Source of the DNA: Avena insularis
Lineage: Eukaryota > Streptophyta > Magnoliopsida > Poales > Poaceae
NCBI GenBank assembly: GCA_023614405.1
Contig: CM042684.1
Location: 474,185,650-474,249,649, forward strand
Length of the DNA stretch: 64,000 nucleotides
Reading direction: 5' to 3'
Shown here: one piece after another, positions 1-9,977 of the stretch
How positions within the stretch are numbered: position 1 is the stretch's first letter
Layout: every line of letters starts with the position of its first letter
The notes under the pieces: model-generated
Databases searched by the model: none
Seen by the model: the letters and a program-made list of their open reading frames with translations, nothing else
Told to the model about the DNA's origin: nothing
Translations under genes and position numbers: made by a program

Positions 1-498
1 GATTGGCACTAGATTGTATATAGATGCATTTAGAAACCAAGTGGAAGTATTCCATTGGATCAAATTTCATACCAACGAACGGCTTCTTTTCAAGTGTTTA
101 TTGATGTAAATCCTCATGGCAAAATAGGTTATCATGTACTTGTATTACTGGGATTCTTTTCTGGTGGATACAGTTCTAAGACTGAATCAAGAACTACAAG
201 ATTTTATTATAACTTGTCAAAGTTATGCTATCATGTTCATCTCCAAGTTTTTCACCGGACCATTGTTATATGTGCATGTCAGTTCCATGTAACATATGTC
301 CTGAAATCGGATTCTGTTGTTGTCCTAGTGTGTGTGCATGTCAGTTCCATGTAACATATGTCCTGAAATCGGATTCTGTTGTTGTCCTAGTGTGTGCATG
401 TCATTTTATCTTCTCTGGCCTATTAGACAAATACCAAGTTGCATGCGACAGAATTCAAGTAGGTGATGTAGCCACACGTGTACGTACTTTCTGAACTA
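1..498. other. Left flank, no gene recognised
   Basis: No recognisable protein, RNA gene or element end is visible here. The only structure is a short tandem duplication, listed separately. The stretch ends at the TA that precedes the Stowaway terminus at 499. Confidence 0.6.
271..402. repeat. Tandem duplication, 60-62 bp unit
   Basis: A unit beginning TGTGCATGTCAGTTCCATG (271) and containing CTGAAATCGGATTCTG repeats at 333. A third, truncated start lies at 393. The first two units are almost identical, differing by a TG dinucleotide at the junction, which suggests slippage or a recent tandem duplication. No coding role is supported. Confidence 0.85.
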
Positions 499-772
499 CT
501 CCCTCCGGTTCAAAATATATGATGTTTTAACTTTGTGAATGGAGTGTATCTAAACTCCTTTTAGGCCTTGTTCGGTTTCTAGGGAATTAACCCCAGGTGG
601 AATCAGCCCCTGCAGGGGTTTGGGTGATCCACGTCCCTCCACCCAAACCCCCTTGGGGATTGAATCACTCGAACCACTCCAATCCCCTACGTTGTTGTTC
701 ATTCGGTTATTCCACTTTGTACATTACTTAGCGCAACATGCAGTTTTTTATGTAACGGACACCAGTAGTAAA

Positions 773-1425
773 ACATGTAGCCATCTATCACGCTTACACA
801 CAAGATCCATTATTTTTAGGACAGTGCTAGGCGTCCCCCGGGGGATTTGTGGTTTTCATCCCTCGGGTCCCCAGCCAACCACGTGTCCTCTTTTTAGATT
901 CAAAATCCCGCTTTTTGCTACATTGCACCGCTTTTGCTACATTTTATCCCGCTTTTGCTACATTGTAGCAGAAACGGGTTCCAAGACAAATAAAAAGATG
1001 ATCTCGTCGGAGACTTCACGGAGACCTCACGGAGACTATGTAGCATAATATTTGTGCTAATGTAGCAAACCGACTCCGTCTTAGACTCGCCGGAGAATTT
1101 CGCCGGAGATCTCGCCGGAGACCTCGTAGCAAGAAGTTTGCGCTATTGTAGCAAACTCAGAAAACAGATGTAGCAAAATAATTATACTAATGTAGCAAAA
1201 GCCGACATCGCCAGAGCAAAAACTTGTAAGAAAAAAATGCCATGTAGCAGCACCGCTCGCCGCAGGTAGCAACACCAAAAGCTGTATGTAGCAGGGTCGG
1301 TCGCCTTGTGTAGCAGGGCCTCTCGCTGAATGTAGCAGCACTCCTGAATGTAGCGAAGCAGCCATCATCAGATGACTTTGCCGGGCATATAGCGCCGCCC
1401 GATCGCCAAAAGCTGTATGTAGCAG
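773..1425. repeat. TGTAGCA/TGCTACA motif array
   Basis: About 17 copies of TGTAGC or its complement GCTACA occur, for example near 775, 915, 933, 955, 1038, 1063, 1147, 1169, 1192, 1243, 1286, 1309, 1332, 1350 and 1417. Complement-strand copies are confined to about 914-955, and the rest read TGTAGC on the plus strand. Most lie inside the 819-1862 element; the copy at 775 lies just outside it. Clustered short motifs near transposon ends often serve as transposase-binding sites; that role is an inference. Confidence 0.7.
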
Positions 1426-1862
1426 CGTCTGCAGCTGCAGGCGCCGTCGCAGCTGTTGCTGAGGACGACGACGCTTGTTTGGAGGGCACCGGGCGCCGTT
1501 GCGAGGAGGCGGCGCGGAGTTGGTTGCGATGGAGGCGGCTGCGGGGAGCGTAACCGCGGAGCCTCGGGTCATGGACGAAACGCGCGGCGGCAGCACCGGG
1601 ACGAAGCGGCGCGCGGCAAGAATCGGTGGGCGCGCGCGGCGGCAACACCGGGGACGAACACGGCGGCGGCGCAGCAACTGGTGGAGGCGGCGCGCGTGGA
1701 TCCGTCTCCATGAGCGAACCAGAGGAGGAGTAGTCCGCGTGAGGGGATAACGTTTTCCAGGTGGGCCCCATCATTGTAGCGTCGTTCCGGGAGGACGCGT
1801 GGCACGCGGGGAGGGCGGAGGACGGGAGCGACGGGATCCCCGGGGGAGTCCAATCATTTTCC
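819..1862. mobile_element. GC-rich Mutator-like element (9-bp TSD TTATTTTTA)
   Basis: The 9-bp direct repeat TTATTTTTA flanks the segment (810-818 and 1863-1871). The left end reads GGACAGTGCTAGGCGTCCCC and the reverse complement of the right end reads GGAAAATGATTGGACTCCCC. Both continue into CCCGGGG, and a CACGTGTCCTC/CACGCGTCCTC pair lies further inside, so the TIRs are imperfect but clear. No MURA-type transposase is visible. The interior is GC-rich from about 1440 to 1850 and carries a TGTAGCA motif array. Its composition resembles Pack-MULEs, but I could not identify a captured gene. ORFs on both strands here look compositional. Confidence 0.65.
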
Positions 1863-2021
1863 TTATTTTTACAGACTACAGATACAAGCTACTATACATT
1901 CTCTAGTCTCTTAAAAAAATTCTCAAAACTCTATGCAGTTACTACATGAACGATTCAGGTTCAGAATAAATAAACTTCAGCAAAATAAACAACTTACTCT
2001 ACTTCACTAGAAAACAGGCTC

Positions 2022-2453
2022 TTGGATCTGTGGTGGGTCATGGAATCCGCTGCCGTCATGGCCATCGCACTCGCCAATGGTGGAAAGCCCCCAGAATGGC
2101 AGGAATTCATAGGCATCGTCACCCTCATCTTCATCAACTCCACCATTAGCTTCATCAAGGAGAACAATGCCGGCAACACTGTGGCGGCGCGTCATCAGCA
2201 TCAAGCTCCAGGGCGGCAAGTGATCGGAGCAGGATGCATCCATCCTCATCCCCGACGACATCATCAGCATCACACTAGGCGGCATCATCCCCGCCGATGT
2301 GCGGCTTCTGGAGGGTAACCTGCTCAAGATCGACCAGGCAGCGCTCATCGACGAGTCCTTGCCGGTGACTAAGGTCCCGACGGTACTGTCTTCTCCGGGT
2401 CGACGTGCAAGCAGTGCGAGATCGATGCCATAGTCATCGCCACCATCATTCAT
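2022..2453 (+). pseudogene. Captured fragment of plasma-membrane H+-ATPase (P3A-type) gene
   Basis: Translation of 2025-2190 gives [17 protein letters not shown], then a KPPEWQ segment, then [15 protein letters not shown]. This is the transmembrane 1-2 region of plant plasma-membrane H+-ATPases. After a frameshift near 2175-2195 the match resumes: [22 protein letters not shown], then [29 protein letters not shown] and [10 protein letters not shown], which is the start of the actuator domain. The W of the usual GKWSEQ is a TGA stop and the conserved TGES loop reads IDES, so dephosphorylation function would be lost. The phosphorylated DKTGT region is absent. The fragment covers about 140 of roughly 950 residues. 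It sits inside the Harbinger-like element, so it is probably a captured host-gene piece. Confidence 0.85.
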
Positions 2454-3503
2454 GAGTGATGAAGTGTTTGTCACCCGGGCGTAGATCTGCTGCCTCAATG
2501 AAATGACACCACCTTATCTGTCCCAATGTCCCAATTCCATCAGGTCATTGGTTGCCCTGCGAGCCTGAGAGACCGTTGATCTGCAGTGAGTGAGAAGATG
2601 AGGATTTGGAGCACATAACATCCTGATGAGAAATTGATGCACATCCATAAGCCAAACCGAAACAATCCGGGCTTTCAATATCTCATCTTAAAACAGAAGA
2701 AGTGGAATTGTTTGTGTAGTACTTGTAAACACTGACCACTTCTCTAGTAGTACTAGCAGTCCAAAGTTCAAAAATAAGTGCTCCCCTCGGAGTGTATGGT
2801 TTTGAACCAAAGCTTGCTTCTTCTATCATTTTGCCAAGCTTGTAATTTGATTCGAATTAGTAGCTACAAATTGCTATCACCATGATTAAAACTACCTTAA
2901 GAAAGTAGACATTAAAAGAAAATTGCCACCGTCCAAATACAAACATAACAAGTGGTTGATTTCACTAACAACTAGCGGATTACATAAGAGCAAATAAGAA
3001 ACTGATGGACTGAAAAATATTCTTCAGATGATCAGATCAAAGGTTGTTTCCATGGTGACGCTAACTAAAGAATAGAAATATTCAGATGCATTGGACTGCT
3101 ACTGTGTAAAGGCTAGTCATTCATTAGGATACTATATTTGTTTTAAAAATGCAGGTTAGAAGTTAAACTCTATCATCTGGAGATTAGAAGTTTTGGTACT
3201 TCATAACATGACATGGATTTCATTCACAATTGCTCATTTGTTCAGAACATAATTAGATTTCTCAAGACCTCATAGATTTTATCATCCACATTGGCTAACC
3301 CTTGCAACAATGAAATGAAAGCATGATTATATTTCACAGTGACAATGGGTAAACAAACATTTCCAATGTTTCAATGAAAACATGGAAATGTGATAATATG
3401 AAAAACTAAGATCTTTACACAGTCCAATTATTGTTCTGGAAAACAAGTCAGGTCTCTACTTTCACTTGGAATGAATTGTTCAAAGAAGATGCACAGTACA
3501 CTA
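2454..3503. other. Non-coding interior of the Harbinger-like element
   Basis: AT-rich sequence without a recognisable protein, RNA or repeat boundary. I see nothing specific in it. Confidence 0.5.
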
Positions 3504-3630
3504 CTGCCTCTGTCTCAAATAGATGTCGCAATTTTTTCTAAATTTGAATGAATCTATACACTTATACACTATTTTGTGTCTAGATTCATCCAAAATTAGA
3601 CAAACTTTTGACATCTATTTTGAGATGGAG
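3504..3630. mobile_element. Second Stowaway-type MITE
   Basis: A 127-bp element between TA dinucleotides (3502-3503 and 3631-3632). The left end is CTGCCTCTGTCTCAAATAGA and the reverse complement of the right end is CTCCATCTCAAAATAGATGT. It is palindromic throughout, with a central TTCATCCAAAAT / AATTTGAATGAA pair. It lies inside the Harbinger-like element, so it inserted later. Confidence 0.85.
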
Positions 3631-3631
3631 T

Positions 3632-4217
3632 ACCAAAAAAGGGATAGCTCGAAAAAGTGATTGTGTCAAGATCTGCATATTAGAATATCTGATGAGTTGA
3701 GCCGTGCAATATAATTGCCCATATAATTAGCTAATCAAGTAAAGTCAGTATGTTACGGGCTCTACAACTTCAGAACTCAACAGATCTACTACCAAATCAA
3801 CCAAGAAAATGTCAGCGGAACAAAGAGATTAAATGGCCCTAGCTTGCAAGAAAAGGGAGGCTTGCCCACAGCAGCCGGCAGGTGGTAGATCGACACCGAC
3901 CGGGACTGACTTGTCGCCGGATGGGAGGAGGAAGGGGAGTTTTACCGGACAGAAAGAAGTTGTCGCCGCCATCTTCGTCATTATCGGAGGTCAGAAAATT
4001 GGATTCTCGCCGCCCTCGTGTCCGTCGCCACCAGGGGAGGGGAGGAGGGAGGGACCTCCCGCCGGTGCCATGCCAGGTAGGGTGAGAGAGGTTCCCTACC
4101 TCGTGTGGTCACGCTACAGAGACGACCTGCCCCCGTCCGCCGCCAGAGGAGACGATGCGGTCGAGTTCCCTGCCGCCGATCCCGTCTCTGTTCGCTCGCT
4201 TCTCTCGGGATTGTTTC
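3632..4217. other. Partly GC-rich interior of the Harbinger-like element
   Basis: From about 3840 the composition becomes GC-rich with purine runs such as GGGAGGGGAGGAGGGAGGG. An open frame at 3833-4273 exists, but it shows low-complexity P/G/R-rich residues, no domain, and runs into the terminus of the neighbouring Mutator-like element. On the minus strand the composition resembles a 5' untranslated exon (an ACGAG|GTAGGG donor-like site near 4078-4088), but this is weak. Confidence 0.4.
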
Positions 4218-4226
4218 CACGGGGAG

Positions 4227-6773
4227 GAGTTAATAGCATAAAATCACCACATATCTGCAGAAAGTTCGATTAACCACCACTTTACAAAAAAATCGCAAAA
4301 TGTGACCACTATTCTGCAAATTTGTTGCAATTCGCACTAAGACCGAATTGAGAGCTAATTAACACCAAAACTGACAGTAGGACCCACCCGCCAGGCTGAC
4401 GTGGCGACGCGGGTCAACACACTGACTACTATTTTGCATGCAGGTCCTCGAGTTCTATAAGAAAATTATGCAAAGGTCCCTCGCGCCTCGCACTTTTTTT
4501 AAAAAAATCCTATTTATTTCAAACGTTCATAACTTTTGAATACAAATTCAAATGAAAAAACTTTTAATATGAAAAGTGCTTAGAAATATTTGAATATTTC
4601 GAATATAAACTTGGTTCACTATTTTAGATAACTAAAATATGCAAATAATTAAAAATGCTTCTATTAATAATGCAAACTTTAAAAATTCATAACTTTAGTT
4701 ATATAACTCCAAATAATATAAATAATATGTCTAAATTTATTAGAAAAATCCAACAAACCCATTTCTGACATCCTTCATGCATGTATCAGATCCGTTTTTT
4801 CTTGGATGTTATGATCGATTGATATTGGTATATATATGTACGTACAAAATAGTCTACCATTTTAAAACTTAAAAATTCATAACTTTAATTATATAACTCC
4901 AAATAATATAAATAATATTTCTAAATTTATTATAAAAAATCAACCAATCCATTTCTGACATCCATTATGCATGAATCACATCTGTTTCTTTTAGATGTTA
5001 TGGTCCATTGATATATGTATATATATATATATGTATGTATAAATACATCCTATCTTAGAGCCTCTTTATATTTTTTTGCATGCTCGTGTATATATGTCGA
5101 GGCTGGCGGGTACGTATAGATCGACAAAAAGACTATCAATTTGCACTCAGAGCACGTACGTTCGGTCTACATAGATCGACAAACAAACTATCGATTTGCA
5201 GTTCGAGCACGTACGTCCGGTCTAGCGGACGTCATCATGCGTGTACATGTAAATAAAGAAGTCGTCATCCGAGTCATGCCCTCGATGCGCATGTCACCTG
5301 TTTCATTTGCAGTCCGCACATTTAAAAAAAAATCATCCTGCTCGTGTATATATGCTCTCTCGATCAAGATGGACCGACGAACCGATAGCTAGCGCGCGAC
5401 ACGTACAAGACATCATGCGCTTGTCTACGTATATGAACAAACAATTATTGATTCAAATACATATTAAGTAATAATGTGATACGTGCTAGTACTGCAAGGT
5501 ACACTATTTTGTACGTACCTATATAGGACGCTCATATGGGGCACCATGGTATCCGGGCACCATACCTGTATTTTATACATACCCAGGGTGTACGTACCTA
5601 AATTTTACATACCTAAGGTTTACATACCTAAAATATACCTATCCAAGTTATATATACCTAAGGTATCACATACCTAAAGTGTACATACATAAGTTGCATA
5701 TATATACACGTACGCTGCGTACGTACACCTTAGGTATGTAATATGTTAGGTATATCTAAGTTAGGTATGCATATCTTAGGTATGTGATACCTAGGTATAT
5801 ATAACTTAGGTACGTATACCCTCAGGTATGTGTGGTTCAAAGCAAAATTACGCGTATCACGTATGATGCCTGGACACCATGATGCCCAAACGGACCAGAT
5901 ACATGCACGAAGGAAGCTAGAAATGGATTCGTTAGATTTTTCTAATAAGTATATAGACATATTATTTATACTGATATCAATGGATCATAACATCTAAAAA
6001 AACATATGCGATTCGTGCATAATGAATGTCAGAAATGGATTGGTTGATTTTTTTCTAATCAATTTAGACATATTATTTATATTATTTGAAATTATATAAC
6101 TAAAGTTATAGATTTTTAAAGTTATGAATTTTTAAAGTTACCAATATAGACTGTATTGTACGTACATATATATATACCAATATCAATCGATCATAACATC
6201 TAAGAGAAACGGATCTGATACATGCATGAAGGATGTCAGAAATGAATTGGTTGGATTTTTCTAATAAATTTAGACATATTATTTATATTATTTAGAGTCA
6301 TATAACTAAAGTTATGAATTTTTAAAGTTTACATTATTAATAGAAGCATTTTAAATTGTTTGCATATTTTAGTTATCTGAAATAGTGAACCGAGTTTATA
6401 GTCAAAATATTCAAACATTTCTGAGCACTTTTCATATTAAAAGTTTTTTCATTTGAATTTGTATTCAAAAGTATGAAAGTTTGAAATAAATAGGTTTTTA
6501 AAGAAAAATTGCGAGGCGGCAGGGACCTTTGCATAATTTTCTTACAGAACTCGAGGATCCGCATGCATAATAGCAGTCAGTCGTTGACCCGCGTCGCCAC
6601 GTCAGCCCGACGGGTGGGTCCTACTGTCAGTTTTGGTGTTAATTGGCTTTCAATTCAGTCTTAGTGCGAATTGCAACAAATTTGCAGAATAGTGGTCACA
6701 TTTTGCGTTTTTTTGTAAAGCGGTGGTTAATCAAACTTTCTGCAGATATGTGGTGGTTTTATGCTATTAACTC
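4227..6773. mobile_element. Hairpin-like Mutator-type element with very long TIRs (TSD CACGGGGAG)
   Basis: The 9-bp duplication CACGGGGAG (4218-4226; 6774-6782) flanks ends GAGTTAATAGCATAAAAxC and its complement. The inverted repeat runs far inward: 4227-4850 pairs with about 6130-6773, and 5541-5700 pairs with about 5710-5900, meeting near 5.70 kb. The element is therefore close to one continuous palindrome. The left arm is longer because about 5050-5440 has no partner. A second copy of the AT-rich AAATTCATAACTTTA...ATATAACTCCAAATAAT block occurs within each arm (4680 and 4865 on the left, 6060-6130 and 6270-6330 on the right). No transposase is encoded. The TSD length and termini fit a non-autonomous Mutator-like element of foldback type. 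Confidence 0.85.
5555..5850. repeat. TACCTAAG / CTTAGGTA inverted array at the hairpin apex
   Basis: CATACCTAA-type motifs recur every 15-30 bp on the left side (about 5578-5690). Their complements (TTAGGTATG) recur on the right (about 5725-5840), so the array forms the apex of the palindrome. A frame at 5483-5677 translates it as YIPKVYIPK-like repeats, but this follows from the DNA repeat and is not evidence for a protein. Confidence 0.8.
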
Positions 6774-7053
6774 CACGGGGAGAGACTCGATTGTTTTTTA
6801 CCCCGTGAAATGGGCCGGGTGGGCGGGGTTTGGGCTTGGGATTCAGCCCGGCCGGGTATAACCGAATGCAAAATTTCGACTAGCCTCCGATTTCGCCCCC
6901 GCCGGGTTGACCCCCGTGAATCCCGGCCAAACCTCCCAGGGGTGTGCTTAACCGAACAAGGCCTTAGTGTGTAGGTTCCTATACACTAAAAGAAGTCTAG
7001 ATACACACATTTTACAAAGCTAAAACATCTTATATTTTGAAACCGAGGGAGTA

Positions 7054-7683
7054 GTATAGTTTTTTTTTTTTGCGTGGGAACTAGTCTAGGTTTTGCTGGC
7101 TAAAAGAACAAGATGTGCTTTGCTGCTTCAACCAAGGAAGAAGAACATCTTCACATCTGGAATCTGAGAATAGGAGTTGTTGCCTTGCGCTCTTGGAAGT
7201 TTTGGATTCTTCTGGTCTTTCCTAAAATAGAAAGTCTGCCTGGTCGGGACTGGTCACGTCCTTGAACCAAACCGCGTCGGTATATTGGACGGGCACCCCG
7301 ACCCCGGCTAATCCCGGCCCAATTGAACAAGCCCTCAATCGGCTTATAACTGACGCGTATTGGTCACCGTATCCGTTTAACAAACAAGCTAAAACGAAAT
7401 CAATATAACACGGTCATCCGAGCTTCGTAAGCCAACACCCGTAGCCGCCTCCGGTCTCTCTCTCTCTGTGACACACAAAATCCTGTCCTTGTATAACCGT
7501 AACCCTAGCTTTTGTCAAGTTCTCAAACAAGATGATCAAATTTTTCTTCTTCCAATCTGATTCGGAGGGTGTTTTTTACCTCGCCACTTTCATGTGATTT
7601 GTACCATAACCAGAACTATTTCAAGTTGCTTTCTGAAAGGTTCCCTTTACGACTGTGCTCACAGTGTCCAACCAAACACCGGC
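7054..7683 (+). promoter_or_regulatory. Upstream and leader region of the RRM gene
   Basis: Host sequence between the Stowaway end and the first RRM exon. It has a CT microsatellite (CTCTCTCTCTCTG near 7457) and a telo-box-like AACCCTAG at about 7501, both common in grass 5' leaders. GTGCTCACAG at 7651-7660 could be a splice acceptor just before the ATG at 7684. No clear TATA box was identified. Around 7285-7340 a GC-rich stretch ending AATTGAACAAGCCC resembles a decayed Harbinger terminus. Confidence 0.4.
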
Positions 7684-8361
7684 ATGTCACTGACGATGAG
7701 CAGGCTGTATGTAAATGACATGGCACCAGGCACCGGCGACGCGGACCTTCGCCGCCACTTCGGGCACTACGGGGATGTGGCCGACATCTTCATTCCCACA
7801 TGCCGCCTCACCGGCGGACCCCGCTGCTGCGCCTTCGTCCAGTTCTCCAGCCCAAGTGACGCCGACTGCGCCCTCGCTGACCCTCGCCATGTCATCAATG
7901 GCCGTGAGGTACCTATGTCAACCTCATTGGCAGTTTCTTCTTTTTCCCTCATACTGAATGACTGGGTCGTGTTCACTGTGTGAGATTTCGATGAAATTCA
8001 CTGTTTCAGTAGACACTGAAAGAAGTTTGACCTTTCGGCCAAAATATTTCAGTAGTACATAGAGATTCAAATGTTTTGAAATATATTTCAAATAGTGCTT
8101 CAACTCAAGTGAAACTGAATGTGAAAACCATGGTGCTGCTACATATTACTAGTGAGAATGCAGAGTTAATTTTTCAAGAGAAAGTGGACTGGGATTTAAT
8201 CTCCTTTTGTACAAAATTTGGCTTCCCATTCATGCCTGCATGGAAATTTTAAATCCCGTATACGTGGTTTGGTGTGGTCAAAGGGTGATAGATTGGATTT
8301 TTTTGTTGTTGCAGGTGTACATTGCAAGGGCACGGCCAAGACATTTGAAAGAATCGTGTGT
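7684..8361 (+). CDS. RRM RNA-binding protein gene, first tandem copy (two exons seen)
   Basis: Exon 1 (7684-7908) encodes 75 residues of a single RNA-recognition motif. It has RNP2 LYVNDM near residue 8, helix DLRRHFGHYGDVADIFIP, and RNP1 CCAFVQF near residue 51. The donor is GAG|GTACCT at 7909. The intron ends TTGTTGTTGCAG at 8314, and exon 2 (8315-8361) continues in frame as VYIARARPRHLKESCV, completing the last RRM strand. A second donor, GTAAGT, lies at 8362. The start was chosen because it follows a candidate acceptor and precedes MSRLYV. The RNP1 position usually occupied by Gly is Cys, as in the second copy. RRM proteins bind RNA, and the target is unknown. No downstream exon belonging only to this copy was found, so it may be partial or spliced into the next copy. 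Confidence 0.65.
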
Positions 8362-8759
8362 GTAAGTCCCTCTTTCTCTCTCTCAAGCGCACACACATAT
8401 ACACCAAAATCATCTTTGTTAACCCTGACCCTAGCTTCAAGTTCTCCAAGAAAATGTTGTTCCCTAAGATAGTGATTATTCCTCTTCTTTCAATCTGATT
8501 CCGCGATTTGGTTGCCTCGCCACTTTCAAATGATTTGTATCATATTCTAGTTGTCTTTTTTTTGGTTGTGTGCATCCTTGATGTCTCGGCTAGCTCTTGA
8601 CATTCCGTTGTTACAGAGGCTGGGTGTAATTGATATTTGGTTGGCATTTACATATTCCCTTTGTGAAAAAAGTTTTCTTTTAAGTTCATGCTTTGTTCCC
8701 CTTGCTTTCTGAACGGTTCCTTATACGATTGTGTTTACAGTGCCCAACCAAACACCAGC

Positions 8760-9977
8760 ATGCCACCGGCGATGAGCAAGCTGCATCCAAACGGGAGGCT
8801 GTACATAGATGACATGGCCCCAGGAACCGGTGAGGTGGACCTCCGCAGCCACTTCGGTTGCTACGGGGACGTGGCCGACATCTTCATTCCGACGTACCGC
8901 CTTAATGGTCAGCCTAGCTGCTGCGCCTTTGTCCAGTTCTCTAGCCCCGGTGACGCCGGTCGTGCCCTGGCCAACCCATGCCATGTTATCAATGGCCAGG
9001 AGGTATGCATGTCAACCTAGTTCGCACTTTTTCTTTTTCCATAATGAATGCCTGGATCGTACTAGTGCTGCTACATATTACTGTTGAGAATGCTGGGTCG
9101 ATTTTTCGAGGGATATTACCGCATAATGAATGGCTGGGATTTTTTAGAAAAAATTCTTTATAACCTTGTAATGGGTTTGTTTCAACTTTTGTTGTCTCTT
9201 TCGGTCGATAAGGGATATCATAATGAATGGCTGGGATTTTTTATGGGGATGTGTCGTGCATCAGAAAAAATTCTTTGTTGTCTCTCCAGGTCGATAAGGG
9301 ATATCCATAAGAAGGTAATTAAGGTTTTGTTTGAGTGGCAACCCAATTAAAGTCAGACAAAATAGGATATGACCAACAGTTACTCCGCTAATATATGCTT
9401 CTTATGTTATACTACTACAACATCATAATTGTAGGCAAGTACTTCTGCATACGAATCTGATATCTTTAGTTCTGTGTTACAATAACTATATAGTAAATCG
9501 AGTAACTATCTGTCGAAGGAAACAAAAATATACACAACTTATATATTAGGACCGATACCAAATAGTAATACGATTGAATGTAATACATAGCATATAGTAT
9601 TAATCTCCTTTTCTACAAAATTTGGCTTTCCATTCTTGCATACTTGGGAATTTTAAATCCCATATGGTTTGGCATGGTCATATGTCGATAGATTGAAAAT
9701 GTCTTTTTCTATCCAGGTGTTCATTGCAAGGGCACAAAAAAGACATCTAGAAGAATCGAGTGTGTACCAGTACAAGCCTCTCTGCGAGCGGCAAAAGCAG
9801 GATGGTCCATGGCGTGGTTATCGGGTTGGTGACATCGGCAAGGCATCCTTAGGTCCGCTAGTGTATGACTCCAAAATAATATACATCTCGGAGGATGGTG
9901 TTCAATGTTGGTGCATACAGGTAACAATGCACACTGAGAGCAAGTCTACCGGGTATGGGCCAAGACAACAACATTGA
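8760..9977 (+). CDS. RRM RNA-binding protein gene, second tandem copy
   Basis: Exon 1 (8760-9002) encodes 81 residues with RNP2 LYIDDM, helix DLRSHFGCYGDVADIFIP and RNP1 CCAFVQF. The donor is GAG|GTATGC at 9003. After an intron ending TCTATCCAG (9716), exon 2 (9717-9920) starts VFIARAQKRHLEESSV and continues YQYKPLCERQKQDGPW before the donor-like CAG|GTAACA at 9921. If that donor is unused the frame stops at 9977. A further spliced exon could begin in 9951-10240, where a frame starting MGQDNNIDTSSLKD is open. The copy is an evident paralog of the one at 7684-8361, and the exon 2 extension here is not seen in the first copy. No frameshift is visible in the RRM. Whether it is expressed cannot be judged from sequence. 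Confidence 0.65.
9119..9310. repeat. Local duplication in the second RRM intron
   Basis: CATAATGAATGGCTGGGATT (about 9122) with GTCGATAAGGGATATC (about 9204) recurs at about 9220 and 9291, giving a roughly 95-bp direct duplication within the intron. No coding role. Confidence 0.8.

Larger units (their letters stand above)
564..6963. mobile_element. PIF/Harbinger-like non-autonomous element (TSD TTA)
   Basis: Perfect inverted ends GGCCTTGTTCGGTT (564-577) and AACCGAACAAGGCC (6950-6963) are flanked by TTA at 561-563 and 6964-6966. A 3-bp TTA duplication and this terminus are typical of Tourist/PIF-Harbinger elements in grasses. No PIF transposase (DDE) or Myb-like ORF was recognised, so the element is probably non-autonomous. 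It has accumulated other insertions: a Mutator-like element (819-1862), an H+-ATPase gene fragment (2022-2453), a Stowaway (3504-3630) and a hairpin Mutator-like element (4227-6773). Without the two Mutator-like insertions it would be about 2.8 kb. The assignment rests on termini and TSD only. Confidence 0.75.
499..7051. mobile_element. Stowaway (Tc1/Mariner-type) MITE, split by a 6.4-kb insertion
   Basis: The left end begins CTCCCTCCGGTTCAAAATAT (499) after TA (497-498). The right end is the inverted counterpart, ending ...AAACCGAGGGAG at 7051, followed by TA (7052-7053). The CTCCCTCCG terminus with a TA duplication is the Stowaway signature. Only 499-563 and 6964-7051 belong to the MITE, giving an element of about 150 bp. 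The rest is the Harbinger-like insertion with TTA duplicated at both junctions. There is no coding capacity, as expected for a MITE mobilised in trans by a mariner-like transposase. Confidence 0.85.
7470..9760 (+). repeat. Tandem duplication containing the RRM exons
   Basis: Unit 1 (about 7470-8390) and unit 2 (about 8400-9760) match in leader, exon and intron. Both contain CCTAGCTT(TTGT)CAAGTTCTC, CAATCTGATTC, GCCTCGCCACTTTCA, GCTTTCTGAA(A/C)GGTTCC and CCAACCAAACACC. The intron segment TACAAAATTTGGCTT lies before each second exon. Matching introns show a DNA-level duplication rather than retroposition. Unit 2 is longer because of intron insertions. Confidence 0.8.

Noticed and set aside
620..1677. 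Open frames on both strands (620-1048 plus, 1081-1677 and 1187-1774 minus) as possible genes
   Set aside because: They overlap transposon TIRs and the TGTAGCA array, are rich in repeats and Arg/Pro from GC bias, and show no domain.
819..1862. hAT element, because the left end contains CAGTGC
   Set aside because: The right end does not end in GCACTG, and the flanking direct repeat is 9 bp (TTATTTTTA), not 8 bp; a Mutator-like element fits better.
3833..4273. 146-codon ORF as a gene
   Set aside because: Low-complexity GC-rich frame that ends inside the terminus of the neighbouring Mutator-like element; no domain.
5483..5960. YIPKVYIPK repeat protein
   Set aside because: Direct consequence of the TACCTAAG DNA repeat at a palindrome apex; frames occur on both strands.
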